Shown in pieces: positions 6,601 to 15,463 of a stretch of DNA of 64,000 bases. The notes under the pieces were generated by a model, which searched no databases, had not been told where the DNA came from, and was given only the letters and a program-made list of their open reading frames with translations. The position numbers were made by a program, and so were the translations under genes. This DNA is from Candidatus Mycobacterium wuenschmannii (lineage in GTDB: Bacteria; Actinomycetota; Actinomycetes; Mycobacteriales; Mycobacteriaceae), in NCBI RefSeq assembly GCF_030252325.1, contig NZ_CP126981.1, forward strand, positions 4,030,001 to 4,094,000, in the 5' to 3' direction. Each line of letters opens with the position of its first letter. Position 1 is the first letter of the stretch.

Positions 6601-9537
6601 ATGGCACATAGGCGCAGCAAGACACGCAACCGTCGGTCGGATCGCGCCGCACGGCGGCGCCGGATGGCCGTTGGTCTTGGCGGCGGGGCCGGCGCGTTGC
6701 TGGCCTTTGGCCTAGGCCCGGTGGCCTCAGCGCCGACGGCCCGCGCCGACGACTTCGGCATCCTCGACAGCATTCTGGATCCGATCATTGCGTCGTTGTC
6801 GGCAGCGGACCCGGCACTGGGTGCGAGTATGGACAGCTGGCTGGCCAGCCTCGATGCCGCGCTGAGTGCAGCTTCCACCGCGGACCTGACCTCGGGTCTC
6901 GATGGCGCGCTGGGTGCGGCGGCCGTCGACCCGGTCAGCGCGGCCGCGGCGCCGACCGATTTTGCGGCGCTGTACGACATGTATGTCTACGAGCCGATGC
7001 ACACCTTCGATCAGGAGTGGATCACCGGCACCACCTTCCTGGGTCAGTTCACGGTGCAATACGACGATTACGTCAACATGCTGTATTCGGAGCTCGGTGG
7101 TCAGGGCATCTTGATCGGCAACGGCGCAGACGGCCTGGACGGAGGAACGCTCGCGCAGGCGGCCGGTGGCGCGGGTGGATTGTGGTTCGGTGACGGCGGC
7201 GACGGCGGTACCGATGCCGACGGCCTTGGCGGCCTGGGTGGCGTGGCGTACATGGGCAACGGAGGCGACGGCGGGCTCGGGGCCTACGGCATGGCCGGCG
7301 GCACGGGCGGTGACACCGCGTTCGGCGTTGCCGGAACCGGGGGCATGGGCGGCGAAGGTCTGGAGGGCTCCGTCGCCGGAAACGGCGGTGCCGGCGGGGA
7401 TGCGACCGGCTCGTTCTTCGGCATCGGTGGCGACGGCGGCCAGGGCGGGACCGGCTTTACCGGTGCCGCAGGCTTCGCGGGCGATGACACGACCGGGACC
7501 GGCGCGGTCGGCGGCCTGGGCGGCAATGGCGGCGACGGCGGCAGTAGCGCGGCCCTGTACGGCGACGGTGGCTTCGGCGGCGCGGGTGGGACCGGTGGCA
7601 CCGGAGGCGCCGGCGTCATCGTGCCCGCTAGTGCCCTGCCCCTGGGCACGGGCCTCGGCGGCGTCGGCGGGGACGGCGGTGCCGGCGGCAGCGCCGGGAC
7701 GGGTGGCTCGCTCGGCGTAGCCGGCCTCGGCGGCGTGGGTGGGACCGGTGGCGAAGGTGGCGCTGGCGGCAGCGGCGGCGGGCTCCTCGTTGCCGGCACC
7801 GGCGGTGCGGGCGGCGCGGGTGGTGACGGCGGTGGCGCCGTGGCGGGTGGCTCCCTCGGAGGTGGCGCCGGCGGCAGCGGCGGTGAGGGTGGCGCCGGCG
7901 GCAGCGGCGGTGAGGGTGGCGCGGGCGGCAACGGTAGCGGCATCGGTGTGTATACGAACGTCCTCCTCGGCCCGAGTGACCAGGCACAGTCGGGAGGCTT
8001 CGGCGGCGCCGGCGGCATGGGTGGTGTGGGGACCGACGGCGGCGCGTTCGGTACCGGCGGCGACGGTGGCGCCGGCGGGGCAGGCGCCACGATTGGAACC
8101 GGTGCGACCGGCGGCCTCGGCGGTGCCGGCGGCGCGGGCGCGGCAGCCAACGCGAGCGGGCCCGGCTTCGGTGGTGGTGGCGGCGGGGGTGGCGGCGGTG
8201 CCCTCATCCAAGCCGGTGCCGGGAGCAGCGTGCTGAACAGCACCGCGGTCGGTGGGGCCGGCGGGGCCGGCGGCGACGGAGACACCATCGCAGCTGGCGG
8301 GGTCGGCGGCACCGGTGGTTCCGCCACCGTCCTTGCTTCTGATGGTGCTACCGGCACCGACGCGACCGCGACCGGCGGACTCGGTGGTGCAGGTGGCGCC
8401 GACGGCGGGACCGGCGGTGCTGGCGGAGGAGCCCTGATCAACACCAACGGTATCGGCAGTTCGGCTTCCGGCATCGCCACCGGCGGTGCTGGCGGCACCG
8501 GGACGGGAGCCGGCAGCGCCGGCGGTGCTGGCGGTATGGCGATCATCATGAGCGGCTTCGACGAGAACGACATTGGTGACTCGGCCAGTGGTGTCGCCAC
8601 CGGTGCAGCCGGCGGCGATGGCATAAACGGTGGCACGGGCGGCGGCGGCGGAGGCGGCTGGCTTTTGGGTCTCGGCAACAACGGTGCCAGCGTCACCGCT
8701 TCGGGGATGGCCCTCGGCGCGGCCGGCGGTGACGGTGACGGAGGTATTGGCGGCCATGGCGGGTTCGGTGCCATCGAGGCCCTCGGCGGCACCATCACCG
8801 GCGGCACGGCCACCGGCGGCACCGGCGGCGACGGCTATGACGGCGGGACCGGCGGCATCGGCGGAACGGGCCGGATCGAGACGTACTTTGGCGGCACCAT
8901 TACCGACAGCAGTGCCACCGGCGGCGTCGCTGGCGACGGCCATGACGGCGGTACCGGCGGATTCGGCGGATTTGGAAGCGTAGACAGCTTTTATGCCGGC
9001 ACGATCACCGACAGCAGCGGTACCGGCGGCACCGGCGGCGATGGTTATGACGGCGGCCTGGGCGGCTCCGGCGGACAGGGCGCCATCCAAGTATCTCCCG
9101 GCGACGGGGGCGGCCCGAGCGTCGCGGACAGCACCGGCGCCGGGGGTTCGGGCGGCGACAGCGGCACCGGCGTTGGCAACGGTGACGGCGGCCACGGCGG
9201 TCAGGGGAACGTCGTTGGCGGCTACGGGAGTGCGGCCTCCGGTGCCACCGCGACCGGCGGCGCGGGTGCCGATGGCGGCAACGGCGGCACCAACGGTGCG
9301 CTCGGTGGGTCCGGCGGCGAAGGAGGCGACGCGTACGCAACGGGTGCCGACAGCGCCGCAAAGGGCGGGGCCGGTGCTGACGGCGGCGCCGGCAGCCTCA
9401 CCGGCACCGGAAACGGCGGCGATGGGGGCCACGGCGGCAACGGCACCAATGCGATCGGCGGCGACGGCATCAAGGGCGGCGACGGCGTTGGCGACCTCGA
9501 CGGGTCGAACGGAGGAAACGGGGCGAACCTGCCGTAG
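6601..9537 (+). CDS. PGRS-type Gly-rich repeat protein with signal peptide and no PE domain
   Basis: 978-residue protein. Residues 1-50 are a long export signal: a basic n-region with many Arg, a hydrophobic AVGLGGGAGALLAFGLG core and a likely cleavage site after ARA before DDFG. A non-repetitive domain of about 130 residues follows (ILDSILDPIIASL through YSELGGQG). The rest is almost all GGX/GGxGG repeats as in PE_PGRS proteins, but there is no N-terminal PE domain. Towards the C-terminus a longer unit of about 40 residues recurs, marked by GTITDSS and GGDGYDGG. The ATG at 6601 has GAAGGGA upstream and is preferred over an ATG at 6583. It is probably a cell-surface or secreted protein; its function is unknown. 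Confidence 0.85.
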   Translation: MAHRRSKTRNRRSDRAARRRRMAVGLGGGAGALLAFGLGPVASAPTARADDFGILDSILDPIIASLSAADPALGASMDSWLASLDAALSAASTADLTSGLDGALGAAAVDPVSAAAAPTDFAALYDMYVYEPMHTFDQEWITGTTFLGQFTVQYDDYVNMLYSELGGQGILIGNGADGLDGGTLAQAAGGAGGLWFGDGGDGGTDADGLGGLGGVAYMGNGGDGGLGAYGMAGGTGGDTAFGVAGTGGMGGEGLEGSVAGNGGAGGDATGSFFGIGGDGGQGGTGFTGAAGFAGDDTTGTGAVGGLGGNGGDGGSSAALYGDGGFGGAGGTGGTGGAGVIVPASALPLGTGLGGVGGDGGAGGSAGTGGSLGVAGLGGVGGTGGEGGAGGSGGGLLVAGTGGAGGAGGDGGGAVAGGSLGGGAGGSGGEGGAGGSGGEGGAGGNGSGIGVYTNVLLGPSDQAQSGGFGGAGGMGGVGTDGGAFGTGGDGGAGGAGATIGTGATGGLGGAGGAGAAANASGPGFGGGGGGGGGGALIQAGAGSSVLNSTAVGGAGGAGGDGDTIAAGGVGGTGGSATVLASDGATGTDATATGGLGGAGGADGGTGGAGGGALINTNGIGSSASGIATGGAGGTGTGAGSAGGAGGMAIIMSGFDENDIGDSASGVATGAAGGDGINGGTGGGGGGGWLLGLGNNGASVTASGMALGAAGGDGDGGIGGHGGFGAIEALGGTITGGTATGGTGGDGYDGGTGGIGGTGRIETYFGGTITDSSATGGVAGDGHDGGTGGFGGFGSVDSFYAGTITDSSGTGGTGGDGYDGGLGGSGGQGAIQVSPGDGGGPSVADSTGAGGSGGDSGTGVGNGDGGHGGQGNVVGGYGSAASGATATGGAGADGGNGGTNGALGGSGGEGGDAYATGADSAAKGGAGADGGAGSLTGTGNGGDGGHGGNGTNAIGGDGIKGGDGVGDLDGSNGGNGANLP

Positions 9538-9603
9538 GCCCGCCGGGTTGAGGACGCGACCACGGGCCGCATCCGATAGCCCAGGCCGTTCTGCCGTATC
9601 GCT

Positions 9604-12393
9604 GTGCGGTTCGGCGTTGCCGACTGCAAAATGCTTGATGTGGGTGAAGGGACGGTCGAGCGTGCCCAGGAGGCTCGTGCTGTTGCCGATCTGCTCACCC
9701 ACGCCCAGGTCGGGCCCGCGTCGCTGGTGGTCGACGGTGAGGCCGGAATCGGCAAGACGACGCTGATCCTCGACGCCGTGGCCGAGGCGCGGGCGTTGGA
9801 CTTTCGCGTGCTCCAGGCGCAGGGCGCGCCCACCGAAGTGACGTATGCCTATGCCGCGGTCGCAGATCTGCTCCGGGACGTCGACGACGAGGCGGTCGCG
9901 GACCTACCGGAACTGCAGCGGCTGGCTTTGCAGCGCGCGTGCGTCGGCGAGGTGGAGAGCGGCGGGCCGGCCACCGACGAGCGCACCACCGCCATCGCAC
10001 TGATGTCGGTGATCGAGCGTCTGGCCGCGCAGGGCCCGGTGTTGGTCGTGGTCGATGACGCCCAGTGGTTGGATGCGTCGAGTCGCGCGGTGATCGGCTT
10101 CGTCACCCGCCGACTCGCCGGACCGGTAGGGATGCTGCTGAGCTTCCGGACCGGCGACCCGGGCGCGCATGACGACCGGGCGTGGCTGCGGTTCCACCGC
10201 CCCGAGGCCCAGGCTCAGGTGCACATGCGACCGCTGGGCCGAAAAGCATTGCACGCGTTGGTCGCTGACCGGCTGGGCCATACGCTGCCGCGACCCCTGG
10301 TCACGCGGATACACGAGATATCGGGCGGCAACCCGCTTTTCGCGATCGAACTGGCCCGCGGCGCGGCGGACGACCTGGCGGCCACCAGCGTCGACCTGCC
10401 CGACACCCTTGTCGCGTTGGTGCGGCGTCGCATCGGTCACGTCGACGAGGCGGCAGCTGCGGTCCTGCTCGCCGCCGCGTGCAGCGCCGCACCGACAGTC
10501 GAGGTGGTCGCGCAGGCCACCGACACGTCGACAGCCGATGTCGTCGCCGCCCTCGAGTCGATCGAGCACCTGCACGCCGTGGTACTCGACGGCGACCGCG
10601 TGCGATTCGCCCATCCGTTGTTCGCCACCGGCATCTACACCGACGCCGCACCGTCGAGACGTCGGGCGATGCACCGCAAGCTCGCCGGCATTGTCGAGCG
10701 ACCCGAGGTCAGGGCCCGCCATCTCGCTTTGGCCGCCGCAACCGGCGATGCGACCATGCTTGCCGCGCTGGACGCGGCCGCCGAGACGACGATCGCGCAG
10801 GGCGCCCCGGCGGTCGCGGCCGAATTGCTGGAACTGGCAATGACATTGGGCGGGGACGACGTCTGGCGACGGATCCGCGCCGGGGAATTACACTTTCGCG
10901 CGGGTTCCTTCGTCGCGGCGCGCGAACGCCTGCGGGCGGCGCTCGCCGAGGCACCGCCGGGTGCACTGCGCTGCATGGCGCTGATGTGGCTGGGTGGCGT
11001 CATGGCCTATGACGACGACATGGCCGGCGCGGTCGAGGTGATGAGTGAAGCCGTCGACGAGGTGGGCGACAACCCGGCCCTCGGCTTGTTGTGCCGACTG
11101 CGCCTGGCGCTGGCGCTGGTGATGACCGACCGGGTCAAAGAGGCGCTGCGGATCATGGACGACGCCGTCGTGATCGCCGACCGGATGGGTGAGCCGGCCC
11201 TGCGAAGCCAGGCGCGATCCGTATGGGTCGCGGGCAGTTTCATCGCCGGCCGAGGAGTCGAGCACGAGGCGTTGCGCACCGCCGTGGAACTCGAAGATCC
11301 GCGCAGTGGGGCGACGACGTTCTTTCGTGCCAGCGCCGTCGAGGCGATGATTCACGGCTGCACGGGCGAACTGGACCGCGCCCGCGACGAGATGCTGGCC
11401 GTACTCAAGCAGATGCTCGACGAGGGCACCGAGGTCGACATCATCTGGGCCGCAGCACATGTGGCGCAGATCGAATTGTGGTCGGGGCGCTATCCCGAGG
11501 CCACCCGGGCCGCGCAGGAGGCCCTGGAACGCGCCGAGCAGATGGACGGAAAGTTCGCACTCATCACGGCGTCGACCTTGCAGTGCGCGGTGGCCGCGTA
11601 CGCGGGTCGCGAGGCCGAAGCGCGCTCGGTGGCTCAGGCCGCGGTGGACGCGTCATACGCGATCGGCGCGCCGCTGATGGCCAAGGACCCGCGCAGCACC
11701 TTGGCGTTTCTGGAGGTTTCGCGGGGCGAGTACGCCGCTGCGCTGACGACGTTGCAACCGGACCTCGACTCCTTCGACGGCCTCACCACCGAGATCGAGG
11801 GTGGCCGCCATCTCCCCGACGCGATCGAGGCGTTGACTTCGGTCGGTCGAACCGACGAGGCCGAGCCTTTGATCAAGGCATTGGAGCACAACGGAATTCA
11901 GCACGATCGGCCCTGGATGCTGGCCGTGGGCTCCCGCGGCCGCGGCCAGCTCTTCGCGGCTCGGGGCGATCTCGACGAAGCCCAGCGCGCGGTCGAGCAG
12001 GCTATGGTCCACCACGAGCGGCTGCCCATGCCGTTCGAAAAGGCGCGCACCCAGCTGCTTTTGGGTCAGCTGCAGCGCCGGCGACGCCGCAGGCAGGACG
12101 CGGCGGCGGCGCTGCACGAAGCCCTCGAGACCTTCGAGCGCCTCGGCGCACCACTCTGGGTGGCGCGCGCTCGGGCCGAAATCGGCCGGCTGGACAGTCC
12201 CCGCGGCGATGGACAGGGTCTGACCGCCGCCGAACAGCGCACCGCGCGACTGGCGGCGGAGGGCCGCTCCAACAAGCAGATCGCCGCCGAGTTGTTCATC
12301 TCCGAGAAGACCGTCGAGATGTATCTCAGCGCCGCGTATCGCAAGCTCGGTGTCCGATCCCGGGCCGGGCTGTCGGCCGCTTTGGAGCGATAA
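9604..12393 (+). CDS. Large ATP-binding LuxR-family (LAL-type) transcriptional regulator
   Basis: About 929 residues. Walker A GEAGIGKTT near residue 50 and Walker B VLVVVDDAQW near residue 150 form an N-terminal STAND-type ATPase. A long helical, TPR-like middle follows, and the last 60 residues are a LuxR helix-turn-helix (LTAAEQRTARLAAEGRSNKQIA, then SEKTVEMYL). This architecture fits signal-triggered, ATP-dependent activators related to MalT. The frame opens at GTG 9604; ATG 9631 is an equally possible start, and neither has a good ribosome site. It ends 66 bases before the MerR-VIT-VWA pair on the same strand, so it may control that pair or the PGRS gene upstream. Confidence 0.88.
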   Translation: MRFGVADCKMLDVGEGTVERAQEARAVADLLTHAQVGPASLVVDGEAGIGKTTLILDAVAEARALDFRVLQAQGAPTEVTYAYAAVADLLRDVDDEAVADLPELQRLALQRACVGEVESGGPATDERTTAIALMSVIERLAAQGPVLVVVDDAQWLDASSRAVIGFVTRRLAGPVGMLLSFRTGDPGAHDDRAWLRFHRPEAQAQVHMRPLGRKALHALVADRLGHTLPRPLVTRIHEISGGNPLFAIELARGAADDLAATSVDLPDTLVALVRRRIGHVDEAAAAVLLAAACSAAPTVEVVAQATDTSTADVVAALESIEHLHAVVLDGDRVRFAHPLFATGIYTDAAPSRRRAMHRKLAGIVERPEVRARHLALAAATGDATMLAALDAAAETTIAQGAPAVAAELLELAMTLGGDDVWRRIRAGELHFRAGSFVAARERLRAALAEAPPGALRCMALMWLGGVMAYDDDMAGAVEVMSEAVDEVGDNPALGLLCRLRLALALVMTDRVKEALRIMDDAVVIADRMGEPALRSQARSVWVAGSFIAGRGVEHEALRTAVELEDPRSGATTFFRASAVEAMIHGCTGELDRARDEMLAVLKQMLDEGTEVDIIWAAAHVAQIELWSGRYPEATRAAQEALERAEQMDGKFALITASTLQCAVAAYAGREAEARSVAQAAVDASYAIGAPLMAKDPRSTLAFLEVSRGEYAAALTTLQPDLDSFDGLTTEIEGGRHLPDAIEALTSVGRTDEAEPLIKALEHNGIQHDRPWMLAVGSRGRGQLFAARGDLDEAQRAVEQAMVHHERLPMPFEKARTQLLLGQLQRRRRRRQDAAAALHEALETFERLGAPLWVARARAEIGRLDSPRGDGQGLTAAEQRTARLAAEGRSNKQIAAELFISEKTVEMYLSAAYRKLGVRSRAGLSAALER

Positions 12394-12424
12394 GACCAGG
12401 TAGCTTCGCTGCCCGCAGAATTTG

Positions 12425-12453
12425 TTGACAGTGTTATATGACAGTGTCACTAT
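12425..12453 (+). promoter_or_regulatory. Promoter with tandem TGACA-N-TGTCA operators before the MerR gene
   Basis: TGACAGTGTTA (12426-12436, one mismatch) and TGACAGTGTCA (12439-12449, perfect 5-bp arms) stand 13 bp apart. TTGACA at 12425-12430 is a perfect -35 box, and CACTAT at 12448-12453 is a weak -10 at 17 bp spacing. That would place the transcript start at or next to the ATG at 12460, i.e. a leaderless mRNA. The palindromes overlap both promoter elements, as expected for self-control by the downstream regulator. Confidence 0.6.
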
Positions 12454-12459
12454 CAAGTC

Positions 12460-13056
12460 ATGTCATCCGAAGGTCCCTGGACGCTGGACGAGCTGGTGGG
12501 GCGCGCGGCCGCCGCACTGGCCGGCCCCGCGTACCCCGGCTCGCCGAACGGGCGAGTGCGCGACGTGCCAGACCGTCGGACCGTGCGGTGGTACTCGACC
12601 ATCGGGCTGGTCGACCGGCCGACCGCGATGCGGGGGCGTACCGCGCTCTACAGCTCGCGCCACCTGCTGCAGATCGTCGCCGTCAAACGCCTTCAGGCAC
12701 AGGGCCGTTCACTTGCCGACATTCAGGCCGAGTTGGCCGGGGCCACCAGCAAGGCACTGCGTCGCGTTGCCGACATTCCCGCCGACGTCACCACCGCCGA
12801 GGCCGCCGTGCCGAAACCGGCGGCCCGGGCGCGATTCTGGGCCGACCGGCCCGCCGCGGCGCCGGCCGCGATCGATGCCGCCGCTGACACTGTCACGGTT
12901 CGCACCGTGGTCCGCCTGCCGGGCGGCGCCGAACTGATACTGCCCGGTCGTCCTGGCGACGACGACCTCGCGGCGATTCACGCGGCCGCGCGGCCGCTCC
13001 TTGACGTGCTGGCCGAACGCGGCCTGCTGGAACGCGAAGAATGGAGTCCATCATGA
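12460..13056 (+). CDS. MerR-like helix-turn-helix regulator
   Basis: 198 residues. The N-terminal winged helix-turn-helix is MerR-like: DVPDRRTVRWYSTIGLVDRP (about residues 29-48) is the recognition region, followed by RHLLQIVAVKRLQAQGRSL. A linker rich in Ala and Pro leads to a C-terminal domain of about 60 residues (TVRTVVRLPGGAELILPGR, then a helix) that is not a known metal or drug pocket and has no cysteines. It is preceded by tandem palindromes and overlaps the VIT-VWA gene at ATGA (13053-13056), so the two proteins are made together. It may regulate its own operon and sense the VIT-VWA protein or a ligand. Confidence 0.8.
   Translation: MSSEGPWTLDELVGRAAAALAGPAYPGSPNGRVRDVPDRRTVRWYSTIGLVDRPTAMRGRTALYSSRHLLQIVAVKRLQAQGRSLADIQAELAGATSKALRRVADIPADVTTAEAAVPKPAARARFWADRPAAAPAAIDAAADTVTVRTVVRLPGGAELILPGRPGDDDLAAIHAAARPLLDVLAERGLLEREEWSPS
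12885..12895. promoter_or_regulatory. Intragenic copy of the TGACA-N-TGTCA palindrome
   Basis: TGACACTGTCA inside the MerR-like coding sequence is the same palindrome, read on the other strand, as the upstream operator at 12439-12449. The centres are 446 bp apart. It could be a second operator that allows looping or partly silences the VIT-VWA gene 158 bp downstream, or it could be chance. Confidence 0.35.
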
Positions 13057-15398
13057 CCGTCCCCGTGACCACGATGACCGAGGCCGAAATGGCCGACGCC
13101 CTTCCGCCGAACGACGAGGCCGGCCTGGGGGCCCTGCGCACCGAGCGCGGCAACCTGCCGCTCGACCGCATCGATCTGCGGGCCGACATCACCGGGCTGA
13201 CCAGCCGCGTCGAGCTGACCCAGGATTTCGTCAACACCTTCGACGTACCGCTGGAAGCCACTTACGTGTTCCCGCTGCCGGATCGGGGCGCGGTCACCGC
13301 CATGCGGATGACGGCCGACGGGCGCGTCGTCGAGGCCGAACTGCAGGAACGCGAGGCGGCACGGCAGGCCTACGACGACGCGATCGCGGCCGGCCAACGT
13401 GCCTCGATCGCCGAGGAGGAACGCCCCGACGTCTTCACCATGCGGGTCGGCAACGTCGTCCCGGGCGAACGCGTCAGTATCGCACTCACGCTGGTCTACC
13501 CGCTGTCCTACGACGACGGCGAGGCGACCTTCCGATTCCCGCTGGTGGTCGCGCCGCGTTACATCCCTGGTGAACCCTTGGGCGGCAACGCAGTTGGTGA
13601 CGGGTACGCCGACGACACCGATGCCGTTCCCGACGCGTCGCGCATCACCCCGCCCGTGCTGCTGCCGGGTTTTCCCAATCCGGTGCGGCTCTCGATCGAC
13701 GTTGGTGTCGACCCGGCCGGGCTCGACCTGAGCGACCTTCGCTCCAGCCTGCCGGCGGTTTCTGCCGGCGACGGCCGAGTGCGGGTGCAGCCGGGAGAGC
13801 GGGCGAATCGCGACTTCGTGCTCCGGTTACGCTACGGGACAACCGATTCGGCGGACTCGCTCATCCTGGTTCCCGATGCCGACGGCGATGAGGGCACGTT
13901 CCAGCTGACCGTGCTGCCACCCGCCGATCACGCGCCCGCTCGTCCGCGTGACGTGGTCCTGGTGCTGGATCGATCCGGCAGCATGGGTGGCTGGAAAATG
14001 GTCGCCGCACGACGCGCCGCGGCACGCATCGTCGACACCCTCACCGCCGCGGATCGCTTCGCCGTGTTGACCTTCGACAATGCGATCGACCGGCCGGACG
14101 GCCTGCCCCGCGGCCTGGCCGCCGCCAACGACCGCAACCGCTACCGCGCGGTCGAGCACCTGGCCCGCGTAGATGCCCGCGGCGGAACGGAGCTGCTGCC
14201 ACCGCTGCAGGAGGGGCTCGCGCTGCTGGGTGACTCAAAGGAGCGCGACGCGGTTTTGGTGCTGGTCACCGACGGCCAGGTGGGTAACGAGGACCAGGTC
14301 CTGAGGGCACTCGGCACCGGCCTGCGCGGAGTCCGCGTGCACACGGTCGGCATCGATCAGGCCGTCAACGCCGGCTTCCTGCGGCGACTCGCCGAATTCG
14401 GCGGCGGCCGTTGCGAACTCGTGGAAAGCGAGGGCCGGCTCGACGAAGCGATGGACGCCATCCACCGGCGCATCAACGCCCCGCTCGCGCAGGGGCTGCG
14501 CTTGCGCCCGGGCGGTTTGGCGATCATCGACGACTCGGTCACCCCCGCGCGACTGCCCGACCTGTTCTCCGGTGTTCCGCTCGTCATCTCCGGCCGCTAC
14601 CGCGGCGCGGCCGAAGGATCTCTCACGGTCGCCGACCACGAGGGCCGCTGGTCGGCGACAACGGCCGGTCGCCCGGCGGCGGCCGCGGCCGTCACCGCGC
14701 AATGGGCGCGGGCGCACGTGCGCGACCTCGAAGACCGCTACGTCTGCGCCGCCGACAGCGCAAGCTCGACGGAGTTGGAGCGGTCGATCGTCGGTACGTC
14801 GCTACGGTTCGGCGTGCTGTGCCGGTTCACCGCGTACGTCGCCGTCGACAGCCGGGTCGTCGCCGACGGCGCGCAACGCCATCGGGTGCTGCAGCCCGTC
14901 GAGGCGCCGGCCGGCTGGGACATGTTCACCCGGCCGATGACGGCGGCACCCGCCCCGATGAAGGTGGACGCCTGCGCTGCGGCACCGCCACCGATGGGTG
15001 GTTATTTCCGCGCGTCAGCCGAAATACAAGGTCCGCCTGCCGACTTCGACATCACCGGCTCCGTGCCCGTCGCCGGCAACGACATTCAGCTCGCGGTCGC
15101 GCGCGTCGAGATCCGTTACGAAGTGGATCGCATGCGCGCGGCCGGTGACCTGTCCGACGACGAGCGGCAGGTGTGGCTCGCCGAACTGGCGTTGCGGATC
15201 GAAGCGCAGCTGCGTCACCTGAGGTCAGTGGGGGTGCCGAGAGCCGCCTATGCCGGCTTGTCGGCGGTGCGCAACCGGATCAAACGGGCAAGAAATAACG
15301 GAAATAGGCTGTGGGACATCGTATTACGCGATCTCGAGGCCTTCGCCTCCGCCATCGAAGTGCCGGACCGGCCGCGTCAGTTTTGGAAGCGCGGCTGA
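13053..15398 (+). CDS. VIT and VWA domain-containing protein
   Basis: 781 residues, no signal peptide or membrane helix. A VIT domain lies at about residues 15-150 (LTQDFVNTFDVPLEATYVFP, DDAIAAGQRASI). A VWA domain at about 295-480 carries an intact MIDAS metal site, LDRSGSMGG, with later TFDNAIDRP and VLVTDGQVGNEDQ. The C-terminal 180 residues hold a Pro/Ala linker and a helical domain of unknown type. This pairing resembles inter-alpha-trypsin inhibitor heavy chains in eukaryotes, and bacterial members are largely uncharacterised. The start ATG at 13053 overlaps the MerR stop and has GGAG six bases upstream. Cytoplasmic protein-binding or scaffold action is likely. Confidence 0.85.
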   Translation: MTVPVTTMTEAEMADALPPNDEAGLGALRTERGNLPLDRIDLRADITGLTSRVELTQDFVNTFDVPLEATYVFPLPDRGAVTAMRMTADGRVVEAELQEREAARQAYDDAIAAGQRASIAEEERPDVFTMRVGNVVPGERVSIALTLVYPLSYDDGEATFRFPLVVAPRYIPGEPLGGNAVGDGYADDTDAVPDASRITPPVLLPGFPNPVRLSIDVGVDPAGLDLSDLRSSLPAVSAGDGRVRVQPGERANRDFVLRLRYGTTDSADSLILVPDADGDEGTFQLTVLPPADHAPARPRDVVLVLDRSGSMGGWKMVAARRAAARIVDTLTAADRFAVLTFDNAIDRPDGLPRGLAAANDRNRYRAVEHLARVDARGGTELLPPLQEGLALLGDSKERDAVLVLVTDGQVGNEDQVLRALGTGLRGVRVHTVGIDQAVNAGFLRRLAEFGGGRCELVESEGRLDEAMDAIHRRINAPLAQGLRLRPGGLAIIDDSVTPARLPDLFSGVPLVISGRYRGAAEGSLTVADHEGRWSATTAGRPAAAAAVTAQWARAHVRDLEDRYVCAADSASSTELERSIVGTSLRFGVLCRFTAYVAVDSRVVADGAQRHRVLQPVEAPAGWDMFTRPMTAAPAPMKVDACAAAPPPMGGYFRASAEIQGPPADFDITGSVPVAGNDIQLAVARVEIRYEVDRMRAAGDLSDDERQVWLAELALRIEAQLRHLRSVGVPRAAYAGLSAVRNRIKRARNNGNRLWDIVLRDLEAFASAIEVPDRPRQFWKRG

Positions 15399-15463
15399 GT
15401 TTTCACGGCGCGGGGGCCGGGATTCGCGTTAGGCTCGGCCCAGGCGATTGAAAGGCGTCAGCC

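Noticed and set aside
7284..8822. 512-codon Pro-rich minus-strand frame in the PGRS gene
   Set aside because: Low-complexity Pro/Ala/Val translation of the same Gly repeats in another frame; not a gene.
7141..9500. CRISPR array or DNA satellite in the Gly-repeat region
   Set aside because: Repeats are short, degenerate, in frame and coding; no constant spacer length and no cas genes.
6727..9702. 991-codon open frame on the minus strand across the PGRS gene
   Set aside because: It is the mirror of GGX repeats, which read as Ala/Gly/Pro-rich open frames on the other strand. It has no export signal, domain or ribosome site, while the plus-strand protein has all of these.
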